This document shows, piece by piece, positions 29,106 through 37,651 of a stretch of 64,000 bases of DNA. This DNA is from Leptotrichia sp. HSP-342. Lineage in GTDB: Bacteria; Fusobacteriota; Fusobacteriia; Fusobacteriales; Leptotrichiaceae. Where the stretch lies: the NCBI RefSeq assembly GCF_041199995.1, contig NZ_CP165646.1:744001-808000 (forward strand), read 5' to 3'. Each line of letters begins with the position of its first letter. Positions within the stretch are counted from its first letter, which is position 1. The position numbers and the translations under genes were made by a program. The notes under the pieces were generated by a model. It was not told where the DNA came from, did no database searches, and worked only from the letters and a program-made list of their open reading frames with translations.

Positions 29106-29759
29106 ATGTCTATAAGAAATTTTGCTACAAAACTTAAAATGAAACGTGAAGAGTTTTGGAAATACATTTCCATATCGCATAAAAAAGCCAAAAATAATAA
29201 TGAGTTTGTAGACTATTTAATAGATATTCTATCAAAAAAAACAGATGAGGAAATTTTTGATTTTGAAATAATTACATTTGAATTAATGCGTGAAAGTTAT
29301 AATGAAAAGTTGTGGTGTGCCTCGTATCTTGTGAACGGTGACACAGCGAGCTGGAGTTTTGATTTTTTTAGGCTATGGTTAATTTCGCAGGGAGAAAAAA
29401 TATATCATTCGATTATAAAAAATCAGGATAATTTATCAAAATATATAAATATATCTTTTGAAGCAAAATTTATGACAAATTATTTTGAAAATGAAAACTT
29501 TGCTTTTATTCCAGCCTATGCTTTTTCAAGAAAAAACTGCTCACACAATATTTTAAATAAGGAAAGTTACAAAATTAACAGTAAAACTATTTTTCAAGAT
29601 AATTTTATTGATAATTATAATAAAAAATTGAATAATTATAAAAGAAAAATAGGATACATCAACAAAAAATATCCAAAAATAATATTTCACTGGTGTGCAC
29701 AATTTCCAAACAGTATGAAAGAAGTGTGTCCAACATTATTTAAAAAAATGTACTTTTAA
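29106..29759 (+). CDS. DUF4240-like protein
   Basis: 217 residues, no signal or membrane segment. The pattern REEFWKYISISHKKAK at the start and WSFDFFRLWLISQGEKIYHSIIKNQDNL in the middle is that of DUF4240 domains, which are often found near polymorphic-toxin or WGR-type genes but have no proven role. The C-terminal half is Asn/Lys-rich. ATG at 29106 is chosen because AGAGGTG at 29091-29097 is spaced for it; an in-frame GTG overlaps that site. Followed by a strong terminator. Confidence 0.78.
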   Translation: MSIRNFATKLKMKREEFWKYISISHKKAKNNNEFVDYLIDILSKKTDEEIFDFEIITFELMRESYNEKLWCASYLVNGDTASWSFDFFRLWLISQGEKIYHSIIKNQDNLSKYINISFEAKFMTNYFENENFAFIPAYAFSRKNCSHNILNKESYKINSKTIFQDNFIDNYNKKLNNYKRKIGYINKKYPKIIFHWCAQFPNSMKEVCPTLFKKMYF

Positions 29760-29767
29760 AAAAAACA

Positions 29768-29804
29768 AAGGAGTGTCTCAATTTATGGGACATTCCTTAT
29801 TTTT
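29768..29804 (+). terminator. Terminator of the DUF4240-like gene
   Basis: AAGGAGTGTC pairs with GACATTCCTT (one G-U) around an 11-nt loop, followed by ATTTTTG. Confidence 0.85.
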
Positions 29805-29833
29805 GTAATTAGTTTTAATTGATTTCTGCTACT

Positions 29834-30068
29834 TACACAAAACCCTATTTAAATAATAGATTTGTTACAAATTTTTTCAATGAAAGGTAAAAAAATTAGC
29901 ATTTCTAAATAATTAAAATATAATTTTTTAGTTTTAATAAATCGACGGAGCTTTTATTTGTTCAACTGCGATTGTCTGACGACTGAAAGGAGGAGTTTCG
30001 TAGTTGGGCGAATAAAAGTCGTAGTCTAGCCATAGGTGCAGGATTTGCGGCAATGAGCAATCCTGCGA
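29834..30068 (-). repeat. Structured MITE-like repeat, copy 1 (truncated, inverted)
   Basis: Same element as at 52104-52441 and 56013-56392 but reversed and without its left end; it stops 4 bp before the M24 peptidase stop codon. Parts: right terminal repeat (ACACAAAACCCTATTTAAAT), AT-rich arm, large hairpin (arms CTTTTATTTGTTCAACT at about 29951-29967 and AGTTGGGCGAATAAAAG at about 30002-30018, all 17 positions paired with G-U allowed), GTAGTCTAGCCATAGG, and small hairpin GCAGGATT...AATCCTGC (30039-30066) with loop TGCGGCAATGAGC. The well-paired RNA strand here is plus. Confidence 0.75.
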
Positions 30069-30071
30069 AAA

Positions 30072-31148
30072 TTAATGTAAGATAATTAATTCTTTATTAC
30101 TTTTATTTAATATTTCTCTACCATCTTTTTTAACTACAACATCATCTTCAATTCTAACTCCGCCCCATCCATCAAAATAAAGTCCTGGTTCAGAAGTTAC
30201 AACCATATTTTCTTTTAGTTCAATATGTGAAGCGCTTGATAAGTAAGGTAATTCGTGAATTTCAGCACCGATTCCGTGTCCTAATCCGTGTCCAAAATAC
30301 TCGCCATAGCCTTTTTCAGTTAAAAAGTTTCTAACAACTTTGTCAACATCATCTGACATTATTCCTTCTTTTATAGTATTTACACCCAATATTTGCGCTT
30401 CTAGAACAGTATTATAAATTTCTACATGTCTATCAGAAATATTGTCCCCATAGTAAACAGTTCTTGTCATATCTGACACATATCCTTCATAATATGCCCC
30501 AAAATCCATTGTAATAAATTCTTCCTTTTGAATCTTTTTGTCAGAAGCTACCCCGTGTGGCATAGCTGAACGGTATCCACTGGCAAAAATTGTAGTAAAT
30601 GAACGGTCATCAGCACCTAGTTTTCTTTGAATGTATTCCATATATGAAGAAACTTCCTTTTCAGAAACGCCTTCCTTTATAATTTTTAAAGCCTCTGAAA
30701 ATGCCACATCACTAATTTCTACAGCCTTTTTAATAAGTGCGATTTCTTCTTCTGATTTTACCATTCGTTCCATTACAAGTTTATTTCCAACTGGCACTAA
30801 TTCTACTTTGAAAATGTCTTTTATCGTTTGATAAAGAGAAAATGCCACATTTACATCTTCAAATCCCACATTTTTTAGCCCAAATTTTTTTATATATTCT
30901 CCAACTGTCTGCAGTGAGCCACGTGAGACTTCCACAAATTCAAATCCCATTTCACTAACTTGTTTAGTCGCTTGCGTCTTGTATCTAAAATCCGAAAAGA
31001 AAAAATTCCCATTTTTTGTCGCAAGAGCAACTCCAGTTGTCCCAGTAAACCCAGTAAAATATCGAAGGTTATACAAGTCTGTAATAAACAATCCATCAAT
31101 ATTCAGTTCATTTAAAATTCTTGATAATTTTTCAGTTCTTTTTTCCAT
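30072..31148 (-). CDS. M24 family Xaa-Pro aminopeptidase/dipeptidase
   Basis: Cytosolic dimetal peptidase of 358 residues that removes N-terminal residues ahead of proline or splits Xaa-Pro dipeptides. N-terminal creatinase-like domain (1-125), then the pita-bread fold with all five metal ligands in place: Asp in TMDFGAYYEGYVSDMTRT (two), His in GHGLGHGIG, Glu in VTSEPGLY and Glu in GVRIEDDV. Size fits PepQ/YpdF-type enzymes rather than the longer PepP. It follows the tonB-like gene by 88 bp on the same strand and may share its transcript. Confidence 0.92.
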   Translation of the reverse strand: MEKRTEKLSRILNELNIDGLFITDLYNLRYFTGFTGTTGVALATKNGNFFFSDFRYKTQATKQVSEMGFEFVEVSRGSLQTVGEYIKKFGLKNVGFEDVNVAFSLYQTIKDIFKVELVPVGNKLVMERMVKSEEEIALIKKAVEISDVAFSEALKIIKEGVSEKEVSSYMEYIQRKLGADDRSFTTIFASGYRSAMPHGVASDKKIQKEEFITMDFGAYYEGYVSDMTRTVYYGDNISDRHVEIYNTVLEAQILGVNTIKEGIMSDDVDKVVRNFLTEKGYGEYFGHGLGHGIGAEIHELPYLSSASHIELKENMVVTSEPGLYFDGWGGVRIEDDVVVKKDGREILNKSNKELIILH

Positions 31149-31236
31149 GTTTTTTCCTCTTTTTTATTAAAATTTTTTTACTTTTAAAGTGTAACACAAA
31201 TTCAAAATTTTTTCTATTTATTTTTTGTAAGAAATT

Positions 31237-32220
31237 TTAATTAATATTAAATTGCAATGTAACTATTCCAGAAGAACAGTTATTTGTCAAAAAACTTACG
31301 TGTACATTACTAGCCGCTCTTCTTGCAGCAGCTTGAGACTGACTGTTTCCTCCTGCAACGGATTGGATAGAAACAGAGCCACCACGAGTAAATCTGATTG
31401 TAGCAATGATGGTTTCTTTTCGTTTTAACCGTTGGTTTGCAGTTGGTACTTCCAGATGGCTATTGTAAGAAACAGAAAAATCTACGCCACGTCGACATCC
31501 ACCACCTCGTGTACTTCCAGACTTTTTATCATTTCCATTTCCAGAACTAGTTGAATTTCCGCTTGTTCCTGTTCCATTTCCGTTTTTGTTACTTGTAGAG
31601 TTTCCGTTAGCAGTATTTCCATTTTTGTTTCCATGTGAAATTCCTGAATTTGAGGGAGTGTTTTTATGTCCAGAATTATTGGAAATAGTGGAGTTTGAAG
31701 CAGTTATGGTGTTTTGTACTGGTTTTGTACTGGCAGAATTTCCTGTGGATTGTGAAATTACTGGTTGTGTAGCATTTTTAGGGGTGGAGGTAACTGGGGG
31801 GATAATTGGGTGTGATGTAGGTTTTGGTTGTTCTTTTGGTATGGTCTCTTGGGGTACTTTGGGAGGTTGTGGTAATGGTTGCTGTGGTTGTTTTGGCTGT
31901 ATTGGTTGTGATGGTGAGAGTTCGGGCTGTTTTGGATTTTTAGGCTGTTTACTTGGTTCTATGTTTTGAGCTTCGGAAATTGCATTGTTTTTATTTGGTA
32001 GATTTCCCTTTTGTAACCCAGACGTTCCGTTACTTTCCTCATTGCTATCCGTATCAACTGTGCTTTTTGTCTTATTTTCTTCCAAAATACTATTTTTTAA
32101 GTCAACAACAATAGTCTGCTTTTCTTTTTTTTCTTCAAGTTTCTGTTTTAAAACTGGAGTTGCAATTGGAATAAGGAGTATTCCCAAGTTTATTGCAGCT
32201 GAAATTATATAATATTTCAT
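31237..32220 (-). CDS. TonB-like energy transducer with Pro/Asn/Gly-rich linker
   Basis: 327 residues. One N-terminal membrane segment (about 4-24), a short charged part, a proline-rich stretch about 90-150 (repeated PKQP, QPLPQPP) able to span the periplasm, a long Asn/Ser/Gly/Thr-rich stretch about 165-240, then a C-terminal domain about 245-327 with VPTANQRLKRKETIIATIRF and GIVTLQFNIN that resembles a divergent TonB/TolA C-terminus. Two Cys (GGGCRRG and NNCSSG) could pair. It is third in the exbB-exbD order, which supports the role. No TonB-dependent receptor gene is in the window. Confidence 0.72.
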   Translation of the reverse strand: MKYYIISAAINLGILLIPIATPVLKQKLEEKKEKQTIVVDLKNSILEENKTKSTVDTDSNEESNGTSGLQKGNLPNKNNAISEAQNIEPSKQPKNPKQPELSPSQPIQPKQPQQPLPQPPKVPQETIPKEQPKPTSHPIIPPVTSTPKNATQPVISQSTGNSASTKPVQNTITASNSTISNNSGHKNTPSNSGISHGNKNGNTANGNSTSNKNGNGTGTSGNSTSSGNGNDKKSGSTRGGGCRRGVDFSVSYNSHLEVPTANQRLKRKETIIATIRFTRGGSVSIQSVAGGNSQSQAAARRAASNVHVSFLTNNCSSGIVTLQFNIN

Positions 32221-32266
32221 TTTTCACCTCCATTCGTTTTCTTTAAATATCTAATTTTATATAGTT

Positions 32267-32683
32267 TTAATTTTTATTTTGAATATTTAAACTTATATTT
32301 TCTATGTTCATATTTTTTAAAATACTCATCGTATCCACAATGTCCTTATATTCCAAATGTTCGTCGGCAGTTAAAGTTATATTTTTTAATGCTTCCTTTG
32401 GTAATTTTGAAAATTCGGAAGCTATTTCATTTTGGGAAAGTTCCCTAGTTTTGTCGTCTATTTTTAAGAAGTATTTTTTGTCTTTATTTACGATTACTTC
32501 TATTTTTGTATCTTCCTTTTTTTCAAGCTGTGCTGATGTTTTTGGAACTGACAGCTGAAATTGTGAATAATTGTTAAATGTAGTTGCAAGCATAAAAAAT
32601 ATTAGCAGCATAAAAATTACATCAATTAAGTTTAACATTGATATATCAACGTTTTGACGTTTTCGTCTGTTAGAAAATTTCAT
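32267..32683 (-). CDS. exbD: Biopolymer transport protein ExbD/TolR
   Basis: 138 residues: short cytoplasmic N-terminus, one membrane helix with the proton-path Asp (MLNLIDVIFMLLIFFMLATT), and a periplasmic domain with NKDKKYFLKIDD and LTADEHLEYKDIVDTMSILK, the family pattern. Works with ExbB to energise the TonB-like protein encoded next. TAGGAG ribosome site. Confidence 0.93.
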   Translation of the reverse strand: MKFSNRRKRQNVDISMLNLIDVIFMLLIFFMLATTFNNYSQFQLSVPKTSAQLEKKEDTKIEVIVNKDKKYFLKIDDKTRELSQNEIASEFSKLPKEALKNITLTADEHLEYKDIVDTMSILKNMNIENISLNIQNKN

Positions 32684-32806
32684 ATTTTTCTCCTAAGAAA
32701 TTTGATTTGTAAATTTTACTTAAATTTGTTTGAAGTTAAACTAATCTAAATCGGATAAAATTAGTTTGAATTTTAAGTATAAGATTAGAATAAAAGGTTG
32801 TAAAAA

Positions 32807-33433
32807 TCAATCTTTTACTCGGCTCAAAAACTGCAATGCCGCCCTTTCCATCTCGGCTACAATAACATCAATTCGTCTGTTAAAATAATTATAAAAGACT
32901 AATGCAGGTATTGCAACGATTAATCCAAATGCAGTTGTGTAAAGTGCTTCTGAAATTCCACCAGCCACTATTTTTGCTGTGCTTGTACCATTTCGGGTAA
33001 GAGCTGAAAAGGCTGTAATCATTCCTGTAACAGTTCCCAGAAGTCCTAGTTGAGGAGCTGCATTTACAACTGTTCCCAATAGACTCATACCTTTTTCAAG
33101 TTCAGTAGTCTGTTCCAGAATACTTTCACTAATAATTCCTTCTATAACTTGTCTATGTGAATTATCAAGTTTAGTGAAGTTAATATCCATATTGGAAACG
33201 ATTTTTGTCACACTTTTTGAAACTGAATCAGTCTTATCTTTGCAAAGTTTTAAAATTTCTTCCTTCTTTCCAGTTCTAAGTGCTTTATAAAGCTGATTTT
33301 TCTCATTTTCTGACAATTTTTTTTCCTTTGATAAAAAAGTATACATTTTTTCAATAATAACGGAAAGTCCAGATATTGAGGCAAGTAAAATTACCCACAT
33401 AAATATTCCGCCGTCAAAAAGGTATTTTAACAT
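32807..33433 (-). CDS. exbB: MotA/TolQ/ExbB proton channel family protein
   Basis: 208 residues with three membrane segments: one at the N-terminus (FMWVILLASISGLSVIIE) and two in the conserved MotA/ExbB block with GLLGTVTGMITAF and GISEALYTTAFGLIVAIPALVFYNYF. First gene of exbB-exbD-tonB-like on the minus strand. Preceded by a long AT-rich region; no Fur box could be recognised with confidence. Confidence 0.94.
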   Translation of the reverse strand: MLKYLFDGGIFMWVILLASISGLSVIIEKMYTFLSKEKKLSENEKNQLYKALRTGKKEEILKLCKDKTDSVSKSVTKIVSNMDINFTKLDNSHRQVIEGIISESILEQTTELEKGMSLLGTVVNAAPQLGLLGTVTGMITAFSALTRNGTSTAKIVAGGISEALYTTAFGLIVAIPALVFYNYFNRRIDVIVAEMERAALQFLSRVKD

Positions 33434-34127
33434 AATTCGTCCTTCTTTCTTTTTATATTTATTATTTCAACTGCTTAATTTATTTCCATATAAATTTAAG
33501 ATTTTAAGTAAGATAATTATAACTTTTAAACATCGATTTTTTAAGTAATATTTCTACAAAATTAAAAATTCTATATTAAAAGTTTTTATATAAAATTATT
33601 TTACTATAAGAATAATTTTGTGTCAAATTTTATGTAATAATTCAAAATATTTTACTTAGATACACAAATAATTATTTTAAAGTAAGATTTGTAAAACAGA
33701 TTATTCTATCAAAATTCTAAGTTTTTTTAAATTTTAATAATTTGATAAAAAGTAGTATTTATCGTATATAATACATATAAAATGATATAAAATTTGAAAA
33801 ATTTAAAATATTTGGGTTGAATATAATTAAAATAACTGTTATAATAAATTAGAGTATTATAACAGGTGATATATTTTATAAAAGAGTTAAAATTATAATG
33901 ATAACAAAATTAGATTATTTTAAATAGTTGTCAAAAAAATAAAACTAATTTATAAGGAAAAAAAAATAATTTATAAAAGTTTGCATGATATTATTATAAC
34001 ACAAGCTATTTATGAATTTGATTTTATGTTCAGATAACTTTAAAAATAGGATATTTCAAGCATTTGTCAACTATATAATATTACAGTTTTAAATATAAAA
34101 AATATCTTTGTATCTGAAAGGAAAAAT
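33434..34127. other. AT-rich divergent intergenic region with a perfect 11-bp dyad
   Basis: No gene seen in nearly 700 bp. CTGTTATAATA (33836-33846) and TATTATAACAG (33855-33865) form a perfect inverted repeat with an 8-bp centre and no following T-run, so it is more like an operator or structured site than a terminator; each arm contains a TATAAT-like box. The region must hold the divergent promoters of exbB and the hemolysin III gene, but no other site stands out. Confidence 0.4.
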
Positions 34128-34805
34128 ATGAATAAAAAAACTAAGAATAATAACTCATTAAATGAAATACACAAAAAAGCTGAAAATTTCTCACGCGGAG
34201 AAGAAATTGCAAATTTTGTAAGTCATACTGTTGGTGCAGGATTAGCTGTTTTGGCATTTCTGATACTAACAATTCGGGCGAGCTGGACACGCGATGCTGG
34301 GATCGTTATTTCATTCATGGCATTTGGATTTGGACTTATTGTTCTTTATACAATGTCATCAATATATCATGGTTTAAAGCCTGGAACAGCTAAGATTGTT
34401 TTTGAAATTTTTGATCATTCAGCAATTTATATTCTTATAGCTGCCTCATATACACCTTTTCTTTATTTGGTCGTTAATTCGCCAATGAATAAGATAGTGT
34501 TGACTATCCAGTGGACAGTATGTGTGCTAGGAATTATATTCAAAGCTTTTTTTACAGGAAAATTCAAGATGTTGTCAACATTGTTGTATCTGATTATGGG
34601 ATGGATGATTATATTTGCATGGAATGATCTTATAAATAATATAAATCTTACTTCATTGATTTATCTGATTGCAGGAGGTGTATTATATTCACTTGGTACA
34701 ATATTTTATTCGTGGAAAATATGTAAATTTAATCATATGATATGGCATATTTTCGTAATTTTTGGAAGTGTGTCACATTTTTTGGCAGTATTTTATTTGG
34801 TATAA
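34128..34805 (+). CDS. trhA: Hemolysin III / TrhA family membrane protein
   Basis: 225 residues, seven predicted membrane helices, PAQR/HlyIII superfamily. The metal-binding residues are in place: SHTVGAG near 25, SSIYHGLKP with the first His, FDHSAIYILIAASYTPF with the Asp, and WHIFVIFGSVSHFLAV with the two C-terminal His. Family members affect membrane-lipid homeostasis; the hemolysin name is historical. GAAAGGAAAAAT precedes the ATG. Confidence 0.92.
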   Translation: MNKKTKNNNSLNEIHKKAENFSRGEEIANFVSHTVGAGLAVLAFLILTIRASWTRDAGIVISFMAFGFGLIVLYTMSSIYHGLKPGTAKIVFEIFDHSAIYILIAASYTPFLYLVVNSPMNKIVLTIQWTVCVLGIIFKAFFTGKFKMLSTLLYLIMGWMIIFAWNDLINNINLTSLIYLIAGGVLYSLGTIFYSWKICKFNHMIWHIFVIFGSVSHFLAVFYLV

Positions 34806-34890
34806 CAGTTTATTTATTTTTAAGCAGTTTTATTATTATCATTAAGTAAATTAAAGAATATATATTTTATTTATAGAAAGGGAAATTTTA

Positions 34891-35466
34891 ATGGGAAGAA
34901 AATCAAAAGTATCTAACGAACTAAAAATTGAACTCGTAAAAAAAGTATTAGATGGAAAAGCAACTATTCAGGGATTAGCCAAAGAATATGGAATCGCGAA
35001 ATCTTCAATAATGACTTGGAAAAAGAAATACCTTGAATTAGGTGAAGAAAGCGTAGTTGTAGGAGATAAAAATAGACATTACACTCGTGAAACCAGAGAA
35101 AAAGCCATTAAAAGCTATCTCAATAATGAAGGTTCTTTATTTGATATTTGTAAAAAATATGATATTGCCTCTGTGAGCGTGCTAAATTATTGGATAAGAG
35201 ACTATAGAAGAAGTATAGATATCAATGGAAACTACACTGTAGTAAAAAAACATGTAAGAAAAACAATAGAAGCAAAGGTAGAAGCAGTAATTTTCTGTCA
35301 AAACAATAATTATGACTACAATCAAACAATTAGAAAATTTGGAGTTTCATACCAACAAATTTATTCTTGGGTAAAAAAATATGAAAAAGGTGGAGTTGAC
35401 GCATTAATAGATAATCGCGGAAAAAGAACTTCAAGCAATAAAACTATAATTACTGAAAGTAAGTAA
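34891..35466 (+). CDS. Helix-turn-helix protein related to IS3 OrfA
   Basis: 191 residues made of three helix-turn-helix units, each ending in a W-x-K/R motif: IQGLAKEYGIAKSSIMTWKKKY, LFDICKKYDIASVSVLNYWIRDY and TIRKFGVSYQQIYSWVKKYEKGG (each interrupted here only by short loops). This is the architecture of IS3/IS150-group OrfA. No orfB catalytic part follows; instead a terminator comes 12 bp after the stop. So it is either an orphan OrfA left from an IS or a domesticated DNA-binding protein. The intact frame argues against simple decay. Confidence 0.75.
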   Translation: MGRKSKVSNELKIELVKKVLDGKATIQGLAKEYGIAKSSIMTWKKKYLELGEESVVVGDKNRHYTRETREKAIKSYLNNEGSLFDICKKYDIASVSVLNYWIRDYRRSIDINGNYTVVKKHVRKTIEAKVEAVIFCQNNNYDYNQTIRKFGVSYQQIYSWVKKYEKGGVDALIDNRGKRTSSNKTIITESK

Positions 35467-35477
35467 GTAAATAAATA

Positions 35478-35512
35478 AACTGTCAGTCCAAAAATGGATA
35501 TGACAGTTTTTA
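35478..35512 (+). terminator. Terminator after the HTH gene
   Basis: AACTGTCA pairs with TGACAGTT, with an inner TCCA/TGGA pair around a small loop, followed by TTTTAA. Reads + but sits 6 bp from the convergent lgt stop, so it may act on both. Confidence 0.85.
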
Positions 35513-35517
35513 ATTTC

Positions 35518-36417
35518 CTATTTATTATTTAGATTTTCGGTAGGTACAAACTTTCTTTCTGGATTTCCAAAGAATTTTATTCCAATAACTGCAATTATAA
35601 TCATGACAATACTTATTAGGTATGGAAGACGTATTCCTAAAATTAGTAAATCTTCAGCTCTGAATGTGCTTACGAATATCCTTATAATTGCATACATTAT
35701 TAGATAAATCATTGACAAAACTCCAGGATTGTATTCTTTTTTTCTGAAATAGAACCATAGTATTACAAAGCCAATAAGATTCAAAGCACCTTCATAAAGC
35801 ATGGCAGGATGTAACGGCATATTTGGAAATTCCGATCCTGCAGGTGTATCTAACGGAAATATTAGTCCCCAAGGTACAAGCTGTTTGAACTGAGCTTTCG
35901 CAGAAAGACTCAAAGACTGGTATCCAGCCCACCATTTACTAAATGTCCCTGAAAAAATTACACTAAGTGGAGTAAATGTAGGTACTCCATGAACTTCTCC
36001 ATTTGCCAAGTTCCCAAATCTTCCTAGGAACTGTCCAAACAATAAAGGGCCAACAGCCATATCTGTAAGAACCCATAAGTTCATTTTGTTTTTTTTGGCA
36101 TAGTAACATGAGCCTATAAATGCTCCGATAATTCCACCGTGAATTGCAAGTCCGCCTTCCCAGATGTACAAGATAGATAAAGGATTTCCAATGTAATCTG
36201 AAAATTTAAAAATAACATAATATAATCTTGCTCCGATTAATCCTGCCACTATTGTAGTAAATGCAAAATCTTCAATAATTTTTCTATCATCGATGCCTCT
36301 TTTTTCAGCAACATCATCAGCAAGTGCGATAAACATTCCAAAAAGAAAGGCTAAAATATACATTAAACTATAAATTCTAAGTTCAAAACCTCCAATTTTA
36401 AATAGATATGGTTTCAT
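35518..36417 (-). CDS. lgt: Prolipoprotein diacylglyceryl transferase
   Basis: Inner-membrane enzyme that adds diacylglycerol to the lipobox Cys of prolipoproteins. 299 residues with about seven membrane helices. The family signature GRFGNLANGEVHG near 140 and WEGGLAIHGGIIG near 85 are intact. GGAGC precedes the ATG. Last of three minus-strand genes (kdsA, aminotransferase, lgt). Substrates in this window include the Sel1-repeat lipoprotein. Confidence 0.96.
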   Translation of the reverse strand: MKPYLFKIGGFELRIYSLMYILAFLFGMFIALADDVAEKRGIDDRKIIEDFAFTTIVAGLIGARLYYVIFKFSDYIGNPLSILYIWEGGLAIHGGIIGAFIGSCYYAKKNKMNLWVLTDMAVGPLLFGQFLGRFGNLANGEVHGVPTFTPLSVIFSGTFSKWWAGYQSLSLSAKAQFKQLVPWGLIFPLDTPAGSEFPNMPLHPAMLYEGALNLIGFVILWFYFRKKEYNPGVLSMIYLIMYAIIRIFVSTFRAEDLLILGIRLPYLISIVMIIIAVIGIKFFGNPERKFVPTENLNNK

Positions 36418-36528
36418 TTATGCTCCTTTTCTATATTTTGCAACAGGAACTGCCAGAGCATTTTATTTCTTTATAAGAAATAAAACCTTTAAAACAGTTC
36501 CAGTACTTCATTCATTTTTTTGTAAATT

Positions 36529-37614
36529 TTATAATTGTTTTTTCAATTCTTTTTCAAAGATTACAAAGAAGTCATCAATCTGCTCTTTTGAAATTTGTCC
36601 TAAAATTCCAATTCTCATAAGACTTTCAGCATATTTTCCCTTTCCACCTGTAACAGTGTATCCTTGTTCTTCAAGGGCTGAAATTATTGATTTTATAATA
36701 ATTCCTTCTCTATAAACTGAAATTAGTGTATTTGTTCTGTTTGCTTCATTTTTAACTAATAGTTCAAACCCAAGTTTCTGAGCTTTTTCTTCAACATATT
36801 TTCTCAAATCGTGTTTTTGCTTGATTGTGTTTTCAATTCCATTTTTTATCAAGTCTTTTAATGACTGATTCAATGCTAGAATTAAAGCAATTGCTGGAGT
36901 GTATGGCGTTTCTCCATTTTCTTCAAAATATTTTGCATATTGTTTCAAATCAAAATAATATTTAGGTAAATCAGAAACTTCCATAGCTTTTTTTGCTTTA
37001 TCGCTTATTGCGACAAATGATAGTCCTGGAGGTATTAGAAATGCCTTTTGGCTTCCTGCAATCGCCACATCCACATGCCATCCATCAAAATCAAATTCAT
37101 TTACAACAAGTCCACTGATTGTGTCAACAACTAGCAAAATATCAGTATTTTTTGTCAAATCTCCTAAAGATTTTATGTCATTCAGAATACCAACTGAAGT
37201 TTCGCTATGAGTGGCTAAAATTCCTTTTAAATCTGGATTTTCTGAAATAACTTTCTTTACATCCTCCAAATTGTAGCTTTCTCCAAATTCATATTGTAAA
37301 TTAATTACATTTAATCCATAAATTTCAGCAATTTTTCTAAATCTATCCCCAAAATATCCAGTATTTATGGCAATAACCTTGTCACCTTTTGAAAAAAAGT
37401 TTACAATGGCAGTTTCCATTGAACCTGTACCAGATGAAGTTATAACGGCAACATCATTTTTAGTTTTGAATACTTTTTTCAAATTTTCGTTGTTTTCCTT
37501 CATAATTCTTCTAAATTCAGGTGTTCTGTGGTGGATAATATCCTTTCCAAAAATTTCCAGATATTCTTCTGGAATATTAGTTGGTCCTGGTGTCAATAAT
37601 AATTTTGAACTCAT
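36529..37614 (-). CDS. Class V aminotransferase (alanine-glyoxylate/serine-pyruvate type)
   Basis: PLP enzyme of 361 residues. N-terminal LLTPGPTNIPEEYL, ITSSGTGSMETAI cofactor loop, VVDTISGL with the PLP-ring Asp and the Schiff-base Lys in AGSQKAFLIPPG near 190. This is the branch holding alanine-glyoxylate and serine-pyruvate aminotransferases and the so-called soluble hydrogenase subunit; the substrate pair cannot be fixed from sequence. It lies 38 bp downstream of kdsA on the same strand and about 110 bp before lgt. Confidence 0.9.
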   Translation of the reverse strand: MSSKLLLTPGPTNIPEEYLEIFGKDIIHHRTPEFRRIMKENNENLKKVFKTKNDVAVITSSGTGSMETAIVNFFSKGDKVIAINTGYFGDRFRKIAEIYGLNVINLQYEFGESYNLEDVKKVISENPDLKGILATHSETSVGILNDIKSLGDLTKNTDILLVVDTISGLVVNEFDFDGWHVDVAIAGSQKAFLIPPGLSFVAISDKAKKAMEVSDLPKYYFDLKQYAKYFEENGETPYTPAIALILALNQSLKDLIKNGIENTIKQKHDLRKYVEEKAQKLGFELLVKNEANRTNTLISVYREGIIIKSIISALEEQGYTVTGGKGKYAESLMRIGILGQISKEQIDDFFVIFEKELKKQL

Positions 37615-37651
37615 AAATCTATTCCTCCTAAAATTTATATTTTAAAAATTT

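Noticed and set aside
31586..31969. Plus-strand reading frame rich in Gly/Cys/Phe
   Set aside because: Antisense of the Pro/Asn-rich part of the tonB-like gene; composition is explained by that repeat.
33434..33700. Fur box upstream of exbB
   Set aside because: Some AT-rich dyads such as GATAATTATAAC occur but none matches the Fur consensus well enough in this base composition.
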